DNA of 64,000 nt from Pustulibacterium marinum (GCF_900116665.1 NZ_FPBK01000001.1:766112-830111); one strand, 5' to 3'. Shown: positions 47,473 to 56,909, numbered from the stretch's first letter. The notes: generated by a model not told the origin, from the letters alone. Program-made: numbers and translations.

Positions 47473-49602
47473 ATGAATTCTTGCAAAAGAAACAAATTTA
47501 TCCTACTTTTTTTGTTGTTTGGTATTCAGTTAAATGCTCAACAAAATGATTCAATACCTAAAGAGAAACACGAAGATTTAGAGGAAGTTGTAGTTACAGG
47601 GCAGTACAATGCACAGTCTGTTGATAAATCTGTTTTTGAAGTTAGAGTTATAAATAGACGAGAAATAGATCAACTTGCTGGTAATAACTTGGCCGATATT
47701 CTTAATCAAACATTAAATATTAATATTATTCCGAATGCTTCTACAGGTAAATCTGGTGTTCAATTATTTGGATTAGATGCACAGTATTTTAAAATATTAG
47801 TAGATAATATTCCTTTAATTAATGATGAAGGACTAGGGAATAATACCGATTTAACTCAGATAAATCTGGATGATATAGAACGAATTGAAATCGTAGAAGG
47901 TTCTATGGGAGTTCAATATGGTGCCAATGCTGTTTCAGGAATCATCAATATTATCACCAAGAAATCGTCTGTGCATAAATGGCAGGTATCTCCTTATGTG
48001 CAAGAAGAAACTATTGGTGATGAATATAACTGGGTAGATAAAGGAAGGCATATTCAATCCATTAAGCTGGGGCATAATTTTAATGAATCACTGTACGGGA
48101 ATGCCATTTTTACAAGAAATAATTTTAATGGATTTTGGGGAGACAAAGAAGGTAAAAGTTATTTGTACAATGATGGCCTTCGAGGTTATGAATGGTTGCC
48201 AAAAGAACAATACACAGTAAAATCTTTGTGGAGCTACAAAAAGAAAAATTTCAATCTTTTCTATAAGTTCGAATTTTTTGATGAGCAAACAGAACGCTAT
48301 GCAGAGGAAGTTCGTGAAAATTATATGCCCGAAACAGAAACTACACAGCCGGTAGCTTCTGATGAGGTGTTTTCTTCAGCTCGTTTTTTTCATCATTTAA
48401 ATGCAAATGGTCAAGTGTTTAAGCAAGTGCATTATGATGTTTCTTTATCATATCAAGAGCAAAAACGAAATGTAGAAGCTTACAATTATCGTATAAGAAC
48501 TGAAGAGAAATTTGATGTAGAGGATTATGAATACGAGTCACGAAAGGCTTATTACTCTCGTGGAAATTTTAGTAATTTTTTGCCGAAAAAGCAATCTGAT
48601 ATACAAATAGGGTATGAAGTAAATAGTATCAAAGGTTTTGCTTCCAGTGTATCAGGTATGTATTCTTCCGAAAATATTGAAAGAACATTAGGTTCGTATG
48701 ATGTATTTGCATCTTCTGAGATCGTGTTGTCTGATAAAGTTTCATTACGCCCTGGGGCACGTGCACTTTTTTCATCTAATTTCAATACACAAGCAGCGGT
48801 TTCTTTGAGTGCTAGATATGCTCTGAAAAATGGATGGGAACTCCGTGGAATTCTAGGAACATCGCCGAGATTGCCAAGTTACGAAGAGTTGTATACTTAT
48901 TTTGTTGACGTAAACCACGATGTAAGAGGGAATTCCAATTTAAATCCAGAGCAAGGTACTTCGGCATTTATTCATTTAAAGAAGAAATCAAAAATCAATG
49001 ATTGGTATTTGAGTAATAAACTTTCAGGATGGTTCATGAATGTGAAGGATAGAATAGAGTTGGTCATCATTAACCAATCACCACTTCAATATGAGTATAC
49101 GAATATTGATACGTACAATGCATGGGGATTAACATTCACAAACACGGCTAATATAAACAATGTAAGAATAAATGGAGGAGCAACATTTTTAGGTGTATCC
49201 AAAGTTTTAGAGTCGGAAGAAAGTGATACAGATGATTATTTATATGGTATTCAGTTAAATGTGAACGCATCTTACCAAATCCCGAAATGGAATACTGTAG
49301 TTTCTGCTTATTTAAAGTACAATGGGCCACAATATCAATATGTACAAGAACAAGATGAAAATGGAGAGATCGCAATTTTAAAAGGGAAACAATCAGATTA
49401 TTCTTGGTTAAGTGCCACAGTTAGAAAATCATTTTTGGATAACAAATTGCAGGCAACACTTGGAGCCCGAAATATTTTTGATGTAACAACACTTCGTAAT
49501 ACAACAGAAGGTGGTACAGTACATTCGGCAGGGAGTACCAATAACTTGTTAGGGTATGGTAGATCTTATTTTTTAAAGCTGTTATATAATTTCAATTTTT
49601 AA
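47473..49602 (+). CDS. TonB-dependent receptor, probably for haem
   Basis: 709-residue outer-membrane receptor. A signal peptide ends at LNAQ. A TonB-box-like LEEVVVTGQYN (about 36-46) leads to the plug (about 50-175, GSMGVQYGANAVSGIINIITKK-like motif), then the 22-strand barrel ending in Phe (LLYNFNF). The gene is followed after 4 bases by an HmuY gene, and HmuY proteins bind haem for HmuR-type receptors, so haem is the likely cargo. There is no carboxypeptidase-like domain, so it is not a SusC protein. Confidence 0.88.
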   Translation: MNSCKRNKFILLFLLFGIQLNAQQNDSIPKEKHEDLEEVVVTGQYNAQSVDKSVFEVRVINRREIDQLAGNNLADILNQTLNINIIPNASTGKSGVQLFGLDAQYFKILVDNIPLINDEGLGNNTDLTQINLDDIERIEIVEGSMGVQYGANAVSGIINIITKKSSVHKWQVSPYVQEETIGDEYNWVDKGRHIQSIKLGHNFNESLYGNAIFTRNNFNGFWGDKEGKSYLYNDGLRGYEWLPKEQYTVKSLWSYKKKNFNLFYKFEFFDEQTERYAEEVRENYMPETETTQPVASDEVFSSARFFHHLNANGQVFKQVHYDVSLSYQEQKRNVEAYNYRIRTEEKFDVEDYEYESRKAYYSRGNFSNFLPKKQSDIQIGYEVNSIKGFASSVSGMYSSENIERTLGSYDVFASSEIVLSDKVSLRPGARALFSSNFNTQAAVSLSARYALKNGWELRGILGTSPRLPSYEELYTYFVDVNHDVRGNSNLNPEQGTSAFIHLKKKSKINDWYLSNKLSGWFMNVKDRIELVIINQSPLQYEYTNIDTYNAWGLTFTNTANINNVRINGGATFLGVSKVLESEESDTDDYLYGIQLNVNASYQIPKWNTVVSAYLKYNGPQYQYVQEQDENGEIAILKGKQSDYSWLSATVRKSFLDNKLQATLGARNIFDVTTLRNTTEGGTVHSAGSTNNLLGYGRSYFLKLLYNFNF

Positions 49603-49606
49603 AAAG

Positions 49607-51004
49607 ATGAAAAAAATATACATATTATTATTTATTACAACGCTAATTTTTGGATGTGAGGAGAATGACGATGTCCCTGCACAGCCATTTGTAGCTGCAT
49701 TTGAAAAATTATCGGTAAACCTTTCTACCATTACAGAGGATTCAGAAATTGCTATCGTTTTTTCTGAGGAAGCCTTTGGTAGTGGAGAAATAATAGTTCA
49801 AGTTTCTTCAGGGGAAGCAGTATATGGGGAGGATTATGCTACTATTCCAGCAACTGAAAGTAATCAAATTATAATACCTTTTTCTGAGGGAGATGATCAA
49901 ACGTCTTTTACATTTCAGCCTTTAATGTATCCTTACACGATTGATGATAACAATACTTCTATCACCTTTGAAATCATAGGAATAAACTACTCAGGGTACT
50001 CAAACATTCAAGGATATACAAGTACGATACTCTCTTTTGAAACATCGCTTGGAGCAGTAATCTCTCCAGAAGTAGGTGGGCCAAATGAAGGAGATCAAGT
50101 ATTTATAGATTTGAGTACAGAAGAAGTAACATCTGCTCAAAGAGATTCTTGGGATCTAGGTTTTTATGGAGGTGATGAATTTAGAGTGAAAATCAATGGA
50201 TCTATTTACATGGCTGCGGCGGAATTGGAAAGTACAGATATTGATGCAGTTTCCTTAGCTGATGTCGAAGAAATACAGAGTTCAGTTGCTGTAGGAACGT
50301 TTGATCCTAATAATGAGGCTTATATAGATGATCCCTCTGGTGCTATTTCTGGAACAGCAATAAATGAAATTTCAGCTACCGATGCCGATAATAAAGTCTA
50401 TTTAATCAATATGGGTTATTACATAGGAACAGAAACTCCGGCGGCTGGAAGTGTAGCCATTGCAGGTGAACATAGAGGTTGGAAAAAAGTGAGAATACTC
50501 CAAACTTCAGATAGTTACATTTTACAGTATGCAGATATTGACGCTACTACGCATAGCGAGGTTACAATAGCAAAAAATGACGCCTATAATTTTTCTTTTT
50601 TCAGTTTAGAAGATGAAACAGTAGTTACTGTTGAGCCAGAGAAAACGAATTGGGACATATCGTTCACTGTATTTACAAATATTATTGATGGTGCAGGTTC
50701 ATATGGGTATTCAGATTTTGTGATTACCAATGTAGTAGGTGGAGTAACTGCTTACGAAATGAGTACAGACGATGTTTCCTATGCAGATTTTTCGTTTGAG
50801 AATATTGATGAAATCAATTTATCCGATGATCAAAGAATCATAGGTGCTGACTGGAGAGATGTATTTTCTGGAGGAGTTTATAATGATAGATTCTACGTGT
50901 TGAAAGATGTGGAAGGAAATTACTATAAAATTAAGATGCTTGCTTTGCTTAGTGAAAGTGGAGAAAGAGGTTACCCTGAATTTGAATATCAATTAATTAA
51001 TTAA
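49607..51004 (+). CDS. HmuY-family haem-binding lipoprotein
   Basis: 465 residues with a lipobox at LIFGC (Cys17). A Calx-beta-like or Ig-like segment (about 30-135) precedes the HmuY part (about 150-460), recognised by the pattern RDSWDLGFYGG, VGTFDPNNEAYIDD and GADWRDVF. HmuY proteins capture haem, and sometimes haem from host proteins, and pass it to the receptor. The gene begins 4 bases after the receptor gene and is part of the same operon. Confidence 0.85.
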   Translation: MKKIYILLFITTLIFGCEENDDVPAQPFVAAFEKLSVNLSTITEDSEIAIVFSEEAFGSGEIIVQVSSGEAVYGEDYATIPATESNQIIIPFSEGDDQTSFTFQPLMYPYTIDDNNTSITFEIIGINYSGYSNIQGYTSTILSFETSLGAVISPEVGGPNEGDQVFIDLSTEEVTSAQRDSWDLGFYGGDEFRVKINGSIYMAAAELESTDIDAVSLADVEEIQSSVAVGTFDPNNEAYIDDPSGAISGTAINEISATDADNKVYLINMGYYIGTETPAAGSVAIAGEHRGWKKVRILQTSDSYILQYADIDATTHSEVTIAKNDAYNFSFFSLEDETVVTVEPEKTNWDISFTVFTNIIDGAGSYGYSDFVITNVVGGVTAYEMSTDDVSYADFSFENIDEINLSDDQRIIGADWRDVFSGGVYNDRFYVLKDVEGNYYKIKMLALLSESGERGYPEFEYQLIN

Positions 51005-51033
51005 AAATAAAATAAAACTAAATACATTATCGC

Positions 51034-52308
51034 ATGAAAAAATTATTACTTCCATTATGCGCGATTTTTTTCGCAATCGCTGGTAAGGCTCAGGTAGTAG
51101 AAGGTTCTGTTACTTTGGGAGCCGGTTATACAGATCAAGCTTACTATAAATTATCAACAGAAACAGAAACAGATGTAGCTGCCAGTTCTTGGGATGTTGC
51201 TTTTTATAGAATGAGCTCATTTTCATTTGGAACTCGTATCAATGCTCATAAAGGGATTGAAGTGTATGAAGTGTCTATTGATCCAACTGATTATAGCACA
51301 GTAGATATCGCAAACGAATCAAGTTGGACTCGTTTGTATAATAGTGAAACCGATTGGGTTGTAGGAGCTTTTGATAATGCTTCTTATGATTCAGATAATG
51401 GTTATGCACTTGGTTATGGCTGGGGAGAATATAATATGACTACACATCACATTACAGGAAAAGTAGTTTTCGCACTTGTTTATCCAGACGGTACGTATCG
51501 TAAATTTATGATAGAAGATTTCTACGGAGGCTATACATTTAAGTATGCAACCTATGATGCAGATACTCAAACTTGGAGTGATGATACTTCCTATACATTA
51601 GCAAATTCTGCAAGCTCAGATACTTATTTCAACTACTATTCTTTAGAAGATGATGCCACTGTAGCTGTTGAGCCAACGGATTGGGATTTACTATTTACAA
51701 AGTATAATACAGATTATTACAATGATGGCGGTTCATTCATGTATAATGTTACAGGTGTTTTACAAAATCCAAATTTAGAAGTAGCTATGAATGATGAAAG
51801 TTCTTCATCAGATACTTCAGGTATTACATACAGTACAGATATCAATACCATTGGGTATGATTGGAAAACGTTTAACATGACTACGTTTGCATATGATGTA
51901 AATTCAGATATGGCATACTACATCAAGTATGAGGATGAAACAATCTATCGTTTAGTTTTTACAGATTTTGAAGGAAGTAGTACAGGTGTTGTAGAGTTCG
52001 AAATTGAAGATGTTACGAGTACTATGGATGTTGCTAGTTTTGATAATAACGTAACTTTTGGAGTATATCCAAACCCATCTTTAGATAAAAAAGTAACAGT
52101 TCTATATGATGTTCCAAATGCTGCTACTTCAGAAAATCAGGTTGCTATTTATAATTTAAATGGAGCTATGGTATTTCAAAAAAATCTAACGTCAGATGCT
52201 GGTTTTTATAGAAATACTTTAAATCTTTCAGCTTTAAATTCAGGTGTTTATATATTGAAATTTACATCAGGAGATTATACCGAAACTAAAAAGCTGATTT
52301 TAAAATAA
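51034..52308 (+). CDS. T9SS-sorted HmuY-like protein
   Basis: 424 residues with a signal peptide ending at GKAQ and no lipobox. The central part repeats the HmuY pattern (SSWDVAFYRMSSFSFGTRIN, TEPTDWDLLFTKYN-type, and GYDWKTFNMTTF). The last ~75 residues are a type A T9SS sorting domain (GVYPNPSLDKK ... GVYILKF ... KKLILK). It is therefore probably released or surface-attached through type IX secretion, unlike the lipoprotein HmuY before it. It starts 29 bases after that gene and ends the operon. Confidence 0.83.
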   Translation: MKKLLLPLCAIFFAIAGKAQVVEGSVTLGAGYTDQAYYKLSTETETDVAASSWDVAFYRMSSFSFGTRINAHKGIEVYEVSIDPTDYSTVDIANESSWTRLYNSETDWVVGAFDNASYDSDNGYALGYGWGEYNMTTHHITGKVVFALVYPDGTYRKFMIEDFYGGYTFKYATYDADTQTWSDDTSYTLANSASSDTYFNYYSLEDDATVAVEPTDWDLLFTKYNTDYYNDGGSFMYNVTGVLQNPNLEVAMNDESSSSDTSGITYSTDINTIGYDWKTFNMTTFAYDVNSDMAYYIKYEDETIYRLVFTDFEGSSTGVVEFEIEDVTSTMDVASFDNNVTFGVYPNPSLDKKVTVLYDVPNAATSENQVAIYNLNGAMVFQKNLTSDAGFYRNTLNLSALNSGVYILKFTSGDYTETKKLILK

Positions 52309-52324
52309 AGGAAATTGAAAATAT

Positions 52325-52369
52325 CCCGTTGTTGTGGTTAACAAATCCTTTTAAGGAGAACGGGTTTTT
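52325..52369 (+). terminator. Terminator-like hairpin after the haem operon (1 of 3)
   Basis: CCCGTT (52325-52330) pairs with AACGGG (52359-52364), followed by TTTTT. The loop is long (28 bases) and holds a small AAGG-type stem, so it may be a weak terminator. Confidence 0.5.
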
Positions 52370-52385
52370 GTTTAATTGAGAGTGA

Positions 52386-52419
52386 AGAAAGCCATCTTTA
52401 AAAGATGGCTTTCTTTTTT
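52386..52419 (+). terminator. Strong terminator after the haem operon (2 of 3)
   Basis: GAAAGCCATCTTT / AAAGATGGCTTTC stem with a tight centre, followed by seven or more T. This is the clearest terminator of the operon. Confidence 0.9.
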
Positions 52420-52464
52420 TAAAGCCTTTTTGATGAAAATAAAGGATAAATTAAGTATCTTTCT

Positions 52465-52497
52465 ATTCTAAAAATTAATAGAACCAATTTTTAGAAT
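52465..52497. repeat. Perfect 12-base inverted repeat in the gap before ffh
   Basis: ATTCTAAAAATT (52465-52476) and AATTTTTAGAAT (52486-52497) are exact complements around a 9-base loop. It has no following T-run, so it is not a simple terminator. Role unknown. Confidence 0.65.
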
Positions 52498-52512
52498 ATA
52501 ATTTTAGTGGAA

Positions 52513-52550
52513 AGAGAAACGGCTCAGCATCAACTGAGTCGTTTCTTTTT
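52513..52550 (+). terminator. Terminator-like hairpin before ffh (3 of 3)
   Basis: GAAACGGCTCAG / CTGAGTCGTTTC stem (one G-T pair) with a CATCAA loop, followed by TTTTTC. It lies between the haem operon and the ffh promoter. No gene lies between it and the previous terminator, so it could end a short unannotated transcript from 52420-52512. Confidence 0.7.
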
Positions 52551-52569
52551 CTAAAATCTACAAAACGCG

Positions 52570-52601
52570 TTTCCTACTTCAAAACCAATTGCTTAAATTT
52601 G
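52570..52601 (+). promoter_or_regulatory. Promoter of ffh
   Basis: TAAATTTG at 52594-52601 is a full TAnnTTTG match. A TTTC at 52570-52573 lies 20 bases upstream and is one base off the -33 TTTG. Start of transcription would be near 52607, before the ATG at 52628. Confidence 0.65.
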
Positions 52602-52627
52602 CCACTCTTGAAAAAAGAAGCAAATCT

Positions 52628-53956
52628 ATGTTTGATAATTTAAGTGATAAGTTAGATAAAGCCCTCCATAACCTGAAAGGGCATGGGCAAATTACCGAAA
52701 TTAACGTTGCCGAAACCATTAAAGAAGTTCGTAGAGCGCTTTTAGATGCCGATGTTAACTTTAAAATTGCAAAACAATTTACCAATAAAGTTAAAGAAAA
52801 AGCACTTGGGCAAAACGTATTAACTACCTTGCAACCAGGACAATTAATGGTGAAAATCGTTAAAGACGAGCTTACCGAATTAATGGGTGGCGATGCCGAA
52901 GGTGTAAACCTTTCTGGGACTCCATCTGTTGTTTTAATGTCTGGTTTACAAGGTTCTGGTAAAACAACTTTCTCTGGTAAGTTGGCTAACTTCCTTAAAA
53001 CCAAAAAAACTAAGAAACCTTTATTAGTTGCCTGTGACGTTTACAGACCTGCTGCGGTAGATCAGTTACACGTGGTTGGTGATCAAATTTCAGTAGATGT
53101 TTATTCTGATAAAGGAAATACAGATCCGGTAGCTATTGCACAAGCAGGTATTGCACATGCAAAAGCAAACGGTCACAATATAGTAATCATTGATACCGCG
53201 GGGCGTTTGGCTGTAGACGAAGCGATGATGACCGAGATATCTAACATTCACAAAGCTATTCAGCCACAAGAAACTTTGTTTGTGGTAGATGCTATGACAG
53301 GGCAAGATGCGGTAAATACTGCAAAAGCCTTTAATGATGTGTTAGATTTTGATGGTGTAATTCTTACCAAATTAGATGGTGATACTCGTGGTGGTGCTGC
53401 TATTTCTATTAAATCGGTAGTAAATAAGCCAATCAAGTTTATTGGTACAGGCGAAAAGATGGATGCTATTGATGTATTCTATCCAAATCGTATGGCTGAT
53501 CGTATCTTGGGTATGGGAGACGTTGTTTCGTTAGTAGAACGTGCTCAGGAACAATACGATGAAGAAGAAGCAAGAAAACTTCAAAAGAAAATTGCTAAGA
53601 ACCAGTTTGGTTTTGACGATTTCCTTTCCCAAATTCAGCAAATCAAGAAAATGGGTAGCATGAAGGATTTATTAGGAATGATTCCTGGTGCCGGAAAAGC
53701 TTTGAAAGGAATTGATATAGATGACGATGCTTTCAAACATGTAGAAGCTATTATTCATTCGATGACGCCAGGTGAGCGTTCTACACCTTCAACCATCAAC
53801 GCTAGTAGAAAAAAACGTATTGCTAAAGGTAGCGGACGTACAGTTCAAGAGGTGAATCAGTTAATGAAACAGTTCGATCAGATGAGCAAAATGATGAAGA
53901 TGATGCAAGGCGGCGGTGGCCGACAGATGATGAACATGATGAACAAAATGCGATAA
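52628..53956 (+). CDS. ffh: Signal recognition particle protein Ffh
   Basis: SRP54 homologue that binds signal peptides and 4.5S RNA and targets ribosomes to FtsY and SecY. It has 442 residues from the ATG at 52628 (MFDNLSDKLDKALHNL). NG domain: GLQGSGKTTFSGKL, DTAGRL and TKLDGDTRGGAA. The methionine-rich M domain (MSKMMKMMQGG, then MMNMMNKM) is at the C-terminus. A TTG start at 52589 lies inside the promoter and was rejected. A terminator follows. Confidence 0.97.
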   Translation: MFDNLSDKLDKALHNLKGHGQITEINVAETIKEVRRALLDADVNFKIAKQFTNKVKEKALGQNVLTTLQPGQLMVKIVKDELTELMGGDAEGVNLSGTPSVVLMSGLQGSGKTTFSGKLANFLKTKKTKKPLLVACDVYRPAAVDQLHVVGDQISVDVYSDKGNTDPVAIAQAGIAHAKANGHNIVIIDTAGRLAVDEAMMTEISNIHKAIQPQETLFVVDAMTGQDAVNTAKAFNDVLDFDGVILTKLDGDTRGGAAISIKSVVNKPIKFIGTGEKMDAIDVFYPNRMADRILGMGDVVSLVERAQEQYDEEEARKLQKKIAKNQFGFDDFLSQIQQIKKMGSMKDLLGMIPGAGKALKGIDIDDDAFKHVEAIIHSMTPGERSTPSTINASRKKRIAKGSGRTVQEVNQLMKQFDQMSKMMKMMQGGGGRQMMNMMNKMR

Positions 53957-53966
53957 ATAAACTCAG

Positions 53967-53992
53967 CGCCTGATTTTTTCAGGCGTTCTTTT
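53967..53992 (+). terminator. Terminator of ffh
   Basis: CGCCTGA / TCAGGCG stem with a TTTTT loop, followed by a T-rich stretch, 10 bases after the stop. Confidence 0.85.
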
Positions 53993-54020
53993 ATTCAACA
54001 TAAAAACAACACAACAACAG

Positions 54021-54896
54021 ATGGAAATTTTAGACGGAAAGAAAATTTCGGAACAAATAAAGCAAGAGATTACCGAGGAAGTTGCGGCAATGAAAGCTAG
54101 AGGTGAAAAAGTACCTCATTTAGCGGCTGTTTTAGTTGGGAGCGATGGTGCTAGTTTAACTTATGTAGGAAGCAAAGTGCGTTCTTGCGAAAAAATTGGT
54201 TTTGAATCTACCTTAGTAAAGATGGAGGAAGAAACCACTGAAGAAGCATTGTTAGCTAAAATCAAGGAATTGAACGAAGATGATGCCATTGACGGATTCA
54301 TAGTTCAGTTACCATTACCAAAACACATCGACGAGCAAAAAGTTTTGTTAGCAATAGATCCTGATAAAGATGTAGACGGTTTTCACCCAATGAACTTTGG
54401 TAAAATGGCTTTGGAGTTAGAAACATTTATTCCGGCTACGCCATTTGGTATCATGGAAATCTTGAAAAGATATAACGTAGAAACTAGTGGAAAACATACC
54501 GTTGTTATCGGAAGATCGCACATTGTTGGTCGTCCTATGAGTATCTTAATGAGTCAAAAAGGAATTGATTCTACCGTTACGTTAACACACAGTAGAACAA
54601 AAGATTTAACAGCTATCACTAAAGAGGCTGATATTGTAATTACCGCTTTGGGTAGTCCAGATTTCTTAAAGGCTGAAATGGTAAAAGAAGGCGCTGTGAT
54701 TATTGATGTTGGTATTACTCGTGTTCCGGATGAAACTAAACCAAAAGGATATAGAATTACGGGTGATGTAGATTTTGCTGAGGTTTCGCCAAAAGCAAGT
54801 TATATTACACCGGTTCCAGGTGGAGTTGGTCCAATGACCATTGCCATGTTGTTGCAAAACACTTTGTTGGCAAGAGCACGTCACAATGCAAAATAA
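54021..54896 (+). CDS. folD: Bifunctional methylene-THF dehydrogenase / cyclohydrolase
   Basis: Folate one-carbon enzyme that makes 10-formyl-THF. It has 291 residues. Motifs: [14 protein letters not shown] (about 93-106), the NADP segment [17 protein letters not shown] and [18 protein letters not shown] near the end. It follows ffh after a terminator, a pairing frequent in the phylum, and ends at a bidirectional terminator. Confidence 0.97.
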   Translation: MEILDGKKISEQIKQEITEEVAAMKARGEKVPHLAAVLVGSDGASLTYVGSKVRSCEKIGFESTLVKMEEETTEEALLAKIKELNEDDAIDGFIVQLPLPKHIDEQKVLLAIDPDKDVDGFHPMNFGKMALELETFIPATPFGIMEILKRYNVETSGKHTVVIGRSHIVGRPMSILMSQKGIDSTVTLTHSRTKDLTAITKEADIVITALGSPDFLKAEMVKEGAVIIDVGITRVPDETKPKGYRITGDVDFAEVSPKASYITPVPGGVGPMTIAMLLQNTLLARARHNAK

Positions 54897-54913
54897 GAAG
54901 TGATTTTTATAGA

Positions 54914-54944
54914 TAAAAAAAGCGCCGTTTTCGGCGCTTTTTTC
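54914..54944. terminator. Bidirectional terminator between folD and the AI-2E-type permease gene
   Basis: AAAGCGCCG / CGGCGCTTT stem with a TTTT loop, flanked by A- and T-runs. It serves the convergent genes on both sides. Confidence 0.93.
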
Positions 54945-54946
54945 TT

Positions 54947-56056
54947 TTATAATTTAGTGTATTCATCTTCCCTGTTGGGACCAATGAGTGTTTCATCTTT
55001 TATATTTTCTTCCTGAAGTTCTTGATCACTTTTTCCGTATTCATCTTTGTACATTTTCAGCAGTAATAAAAATATACTTACCACCAAAGGACCAAAAACG
55101 AGTCCAATAAATCCAAAAAGCGGAACCCCGATAACAACACCAATCAGTGTGATTAAAGGGTGCAAATTTGCCAATCTATTTTGAACAATCATCCTGAATA
55201 AATTATCAGCGGAACCTACAACTACAGTACCGTAAATTAAAATTCCATACCCATTAAAAGTATGTCCTTGGCTTAGGAGAATAAGCGTAACGGGTATTAC
55301 ACCAAGTGCGGTTCCTACAAATGGAATCATAGAACCAACAAAAGTAACTACAAACCAAAGCATAGGATTGGGAACTCCAAATATCCAATAACCAATTAAA
55401 GCAATTACACCTTGAATCAAAGCTACTAAAGGAATACCAATTGCATTAGATTTTACGATTTCTCTACTTTCTTTGGCTAGTGTTCTTATATTTCTATCAC
55501 TTAACGGTATGTACATCATAATGTACCCGCGCATGTAGTTTCTGTTGATTAGCATAAAATATAGCAAAAACAGCATAAGCGTAATGGCTATGAAAATATT
55601 GAAAGTGGAATTGGCAATATTCGTAAAGTAATTGGAAATCCAACTAGTTAATTTATTCGTGTCAAAACCAGAGGTTACGCTAAAAGGAACTAAGTCCTCA
55701 ATCTTTTGAATAGTTTCATTGATAACCCGAGTAATTTCTTCTTTGTTTTTAAACAGATCATTAATCTTTGAAACAAAAACTACAGCAATGGCTCCAAGCG
55801 GAATGATAATAATGGAAATAGAAGTGATCAATATAGTGGTTGCAGCTAACCAAGGTTTCCAACCGCTTTTCAACATACGATGCATCCATTTATTAAAGAG
55901 CACATAAAGTGTGATGGCTCCAAGTATACCAGATAAATACGGCATCATCTCTTTGGTGATCAAATAGCCCAAAAAGATGATAACACTTAATATGAAAAGT
56001 TGACGTATTAAGTTGGGATGAATGGCGTGCTTTTTTGTAATATTTTTAAAGGTCAT
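54947..56056 (-). CDS. AI-2E/YhhQ-type family transporter
   Basis: Inner-membrane protein of 369 residues in the AI-2E transporter (TqsA/PerM) family. About seven hydrophobic segments are visible, e.g. LFILSVIIFLGYLIT, TLYVLFNKW and PFVGTALGVIPVTLILL. The LVGVPLFGFIGLVFGPLV-like segment (here IGVPLFGFIGLVFGP) is typical. Cargo is uncertain: family members carry quorum signals, Na+ or other small solutes. Its start overlaps the stop of the small gene upstream by one base. Confidence 0.87.
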   Translation of the reverse strand: MTFKNITKKHAIHPNLIRQLFILSVIIFLGYLITKEMMPYLSGILGAITLYVLFNKWMHRMLKSGWKPWLAATTILITSISIIIIPLGAIAVVFVSKINDLFKNKEEITRVINETIQKIEDLVPFSVTSGFDTNKLTSWISNYFTNIANSTFNIFIAITLMLFLLYFMLINRNYMRGYIMMYIPLSDRNIRTLAKESREIVKSNAIGIPLVALIQGVIALIGYWIFGVPNPMLWFVVTFVGSMIPFVGTALGVIPVTLILLSQGHTFNGYGILIYGTVVVGSADNLFRMIVQNRLANLHPLITLIGVVIGVPLFGFIGLVFGPLVVSIFLLLLKMYKDEYGKSDQELQEENIKDETLIGPNREDEYTKL

Positions 56057-56304
56057 TAGTTAGTTCTCAAGGCTTTGATTAATTCACTTTTAGTCATTTT
56101 AGATCTTCCGTCAATACCTACTTTTTTGGCTTGCTCGTATAGTTCTTCTTTAGTTCTATCTTCATATTTAGAAGCTTCTCCACCCTTTTTACCACTATTT
56201 GGAGTATTTGCAATTCTAGCCGCTTTTTGCTTGCTCATTCCTTGATCGCGAAGGGCTTCATATTGCTCTTCATTTTTTATAGAATTCATTCTCTTATCTG
56301 GCAT
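56056..56304 (-). CDS. Small basic protein with Rho-N-like segment
   Basis: 82 residues, strongly charged. The C-terminal part (RTKEELYEQAKKVGID, then SKMTKSELIKALRTN) matches the Rho N-terminal (SAP-like) helical motif used for nucleic-acid binding. The N-terminal part has KQKAARIANTP. It could be a small DNA-binding or stress protein. It overlaps the following AI-2E-type gene by one base and lies 2 bases after the pyrophosphatase stop. Confidence 0.78.
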   Translation of the reverse strand: MPDKRMNSIKNEEQYEALRDQGMSKQKAARIANTPNSGKKGGEASKYEDRTKEELYEQAKKVGIDGRSKMTKSELIKALRTN

Positions 56305-56306
56305 AA

Positions 56307-56909
56307 CTACTTGTTTTTGATGTTAGCATTTACATAGGCTAAAGCTTCTTTCTCATCTCCCCAGCCTACAATATTTTGAGTCTGTACTTTATCATAATTG
56401 GTAAACCAAGTTTCTACAATGCTAATGATTCCTGGATATTCTTTCTGTAGTTCTTGATAAGAATTAATGTCAATTACAGCTGATTTTCCATCGGAAGGAA
56501 TGGCAATAACTTTATAATCTAGATCGCCATTATCAACCAATTTTAATAGGGCAATAGGTTTTACAGATACGATTTTTCCTGTTTTTTGATGTTCAGAAAG
56601 AATAAGAACATCTACTGGATCACCATCACCATCTTCTGCTCTTTTGGTAAGAGTTCCGGCAATGAAACCATAATTTCCAACATAAGGTAAAAATTCAATT
56701 ATTCTATCTTCACCGTTTCGCTGGTCTGTTTTAAACTCTTTAGAGATTTCTTGGTATTCTATTTTTTTATTTGTTCCGGCTGGGATTTCTACAACTGCGT
56801 TGAGGTTGTTATCTTCAGAAAACGTAGAAGTGTTTTGATAATTTGAAGAAGAACAACTTGAAAAGATAACGGAAAATGTTCCTAAAAACGCAATGGCTAA
56901 CTTTTTCAT
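56307..56909 (-). CDS. Soluble-type inorganic pyrophosphatase made as a lipoprotein
   Basis: 200 residues. The family I pyrophosphatase signature is present: DGDGDPVDVLIL, with metal-binding Asp95, Asp97 and Asp100 by family analogy. Most members are cytoplasmic, but this one begins with a lipoprotein signal (FSSC, Cys19) and a linker of about 20 residues, so it would sit outside the cytoplasm. It likely hydrolyses pyrophosphate in the periplasm or at the outer membrane. Two small genes follow in the same direction. Confidence 0.85.
   Translation of the reverse strand: MKKLAIAFLGTFSVIFSSCSSSNYQNTSTFSEDNNLNAVVEIPAGTNKKIEYQEISKEFKTDQRNGEDRIIEFLPYVGNYGFIAGTLTKRAEDGDGDPVDVLILSEHQKTGKIVSVKPIALLKLVDNGDLDYKVIAIPSDGKSAVIDINSYQELQKEYPGIISIVETWFTNYDKVQTQNIVGWGDEKEALAYVNANIKNK

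Noticed and set aside
52589-52627. TTG start for ffh
   Set aside because: The extension covers the promoter; Ffh normally begins MFDNLS.
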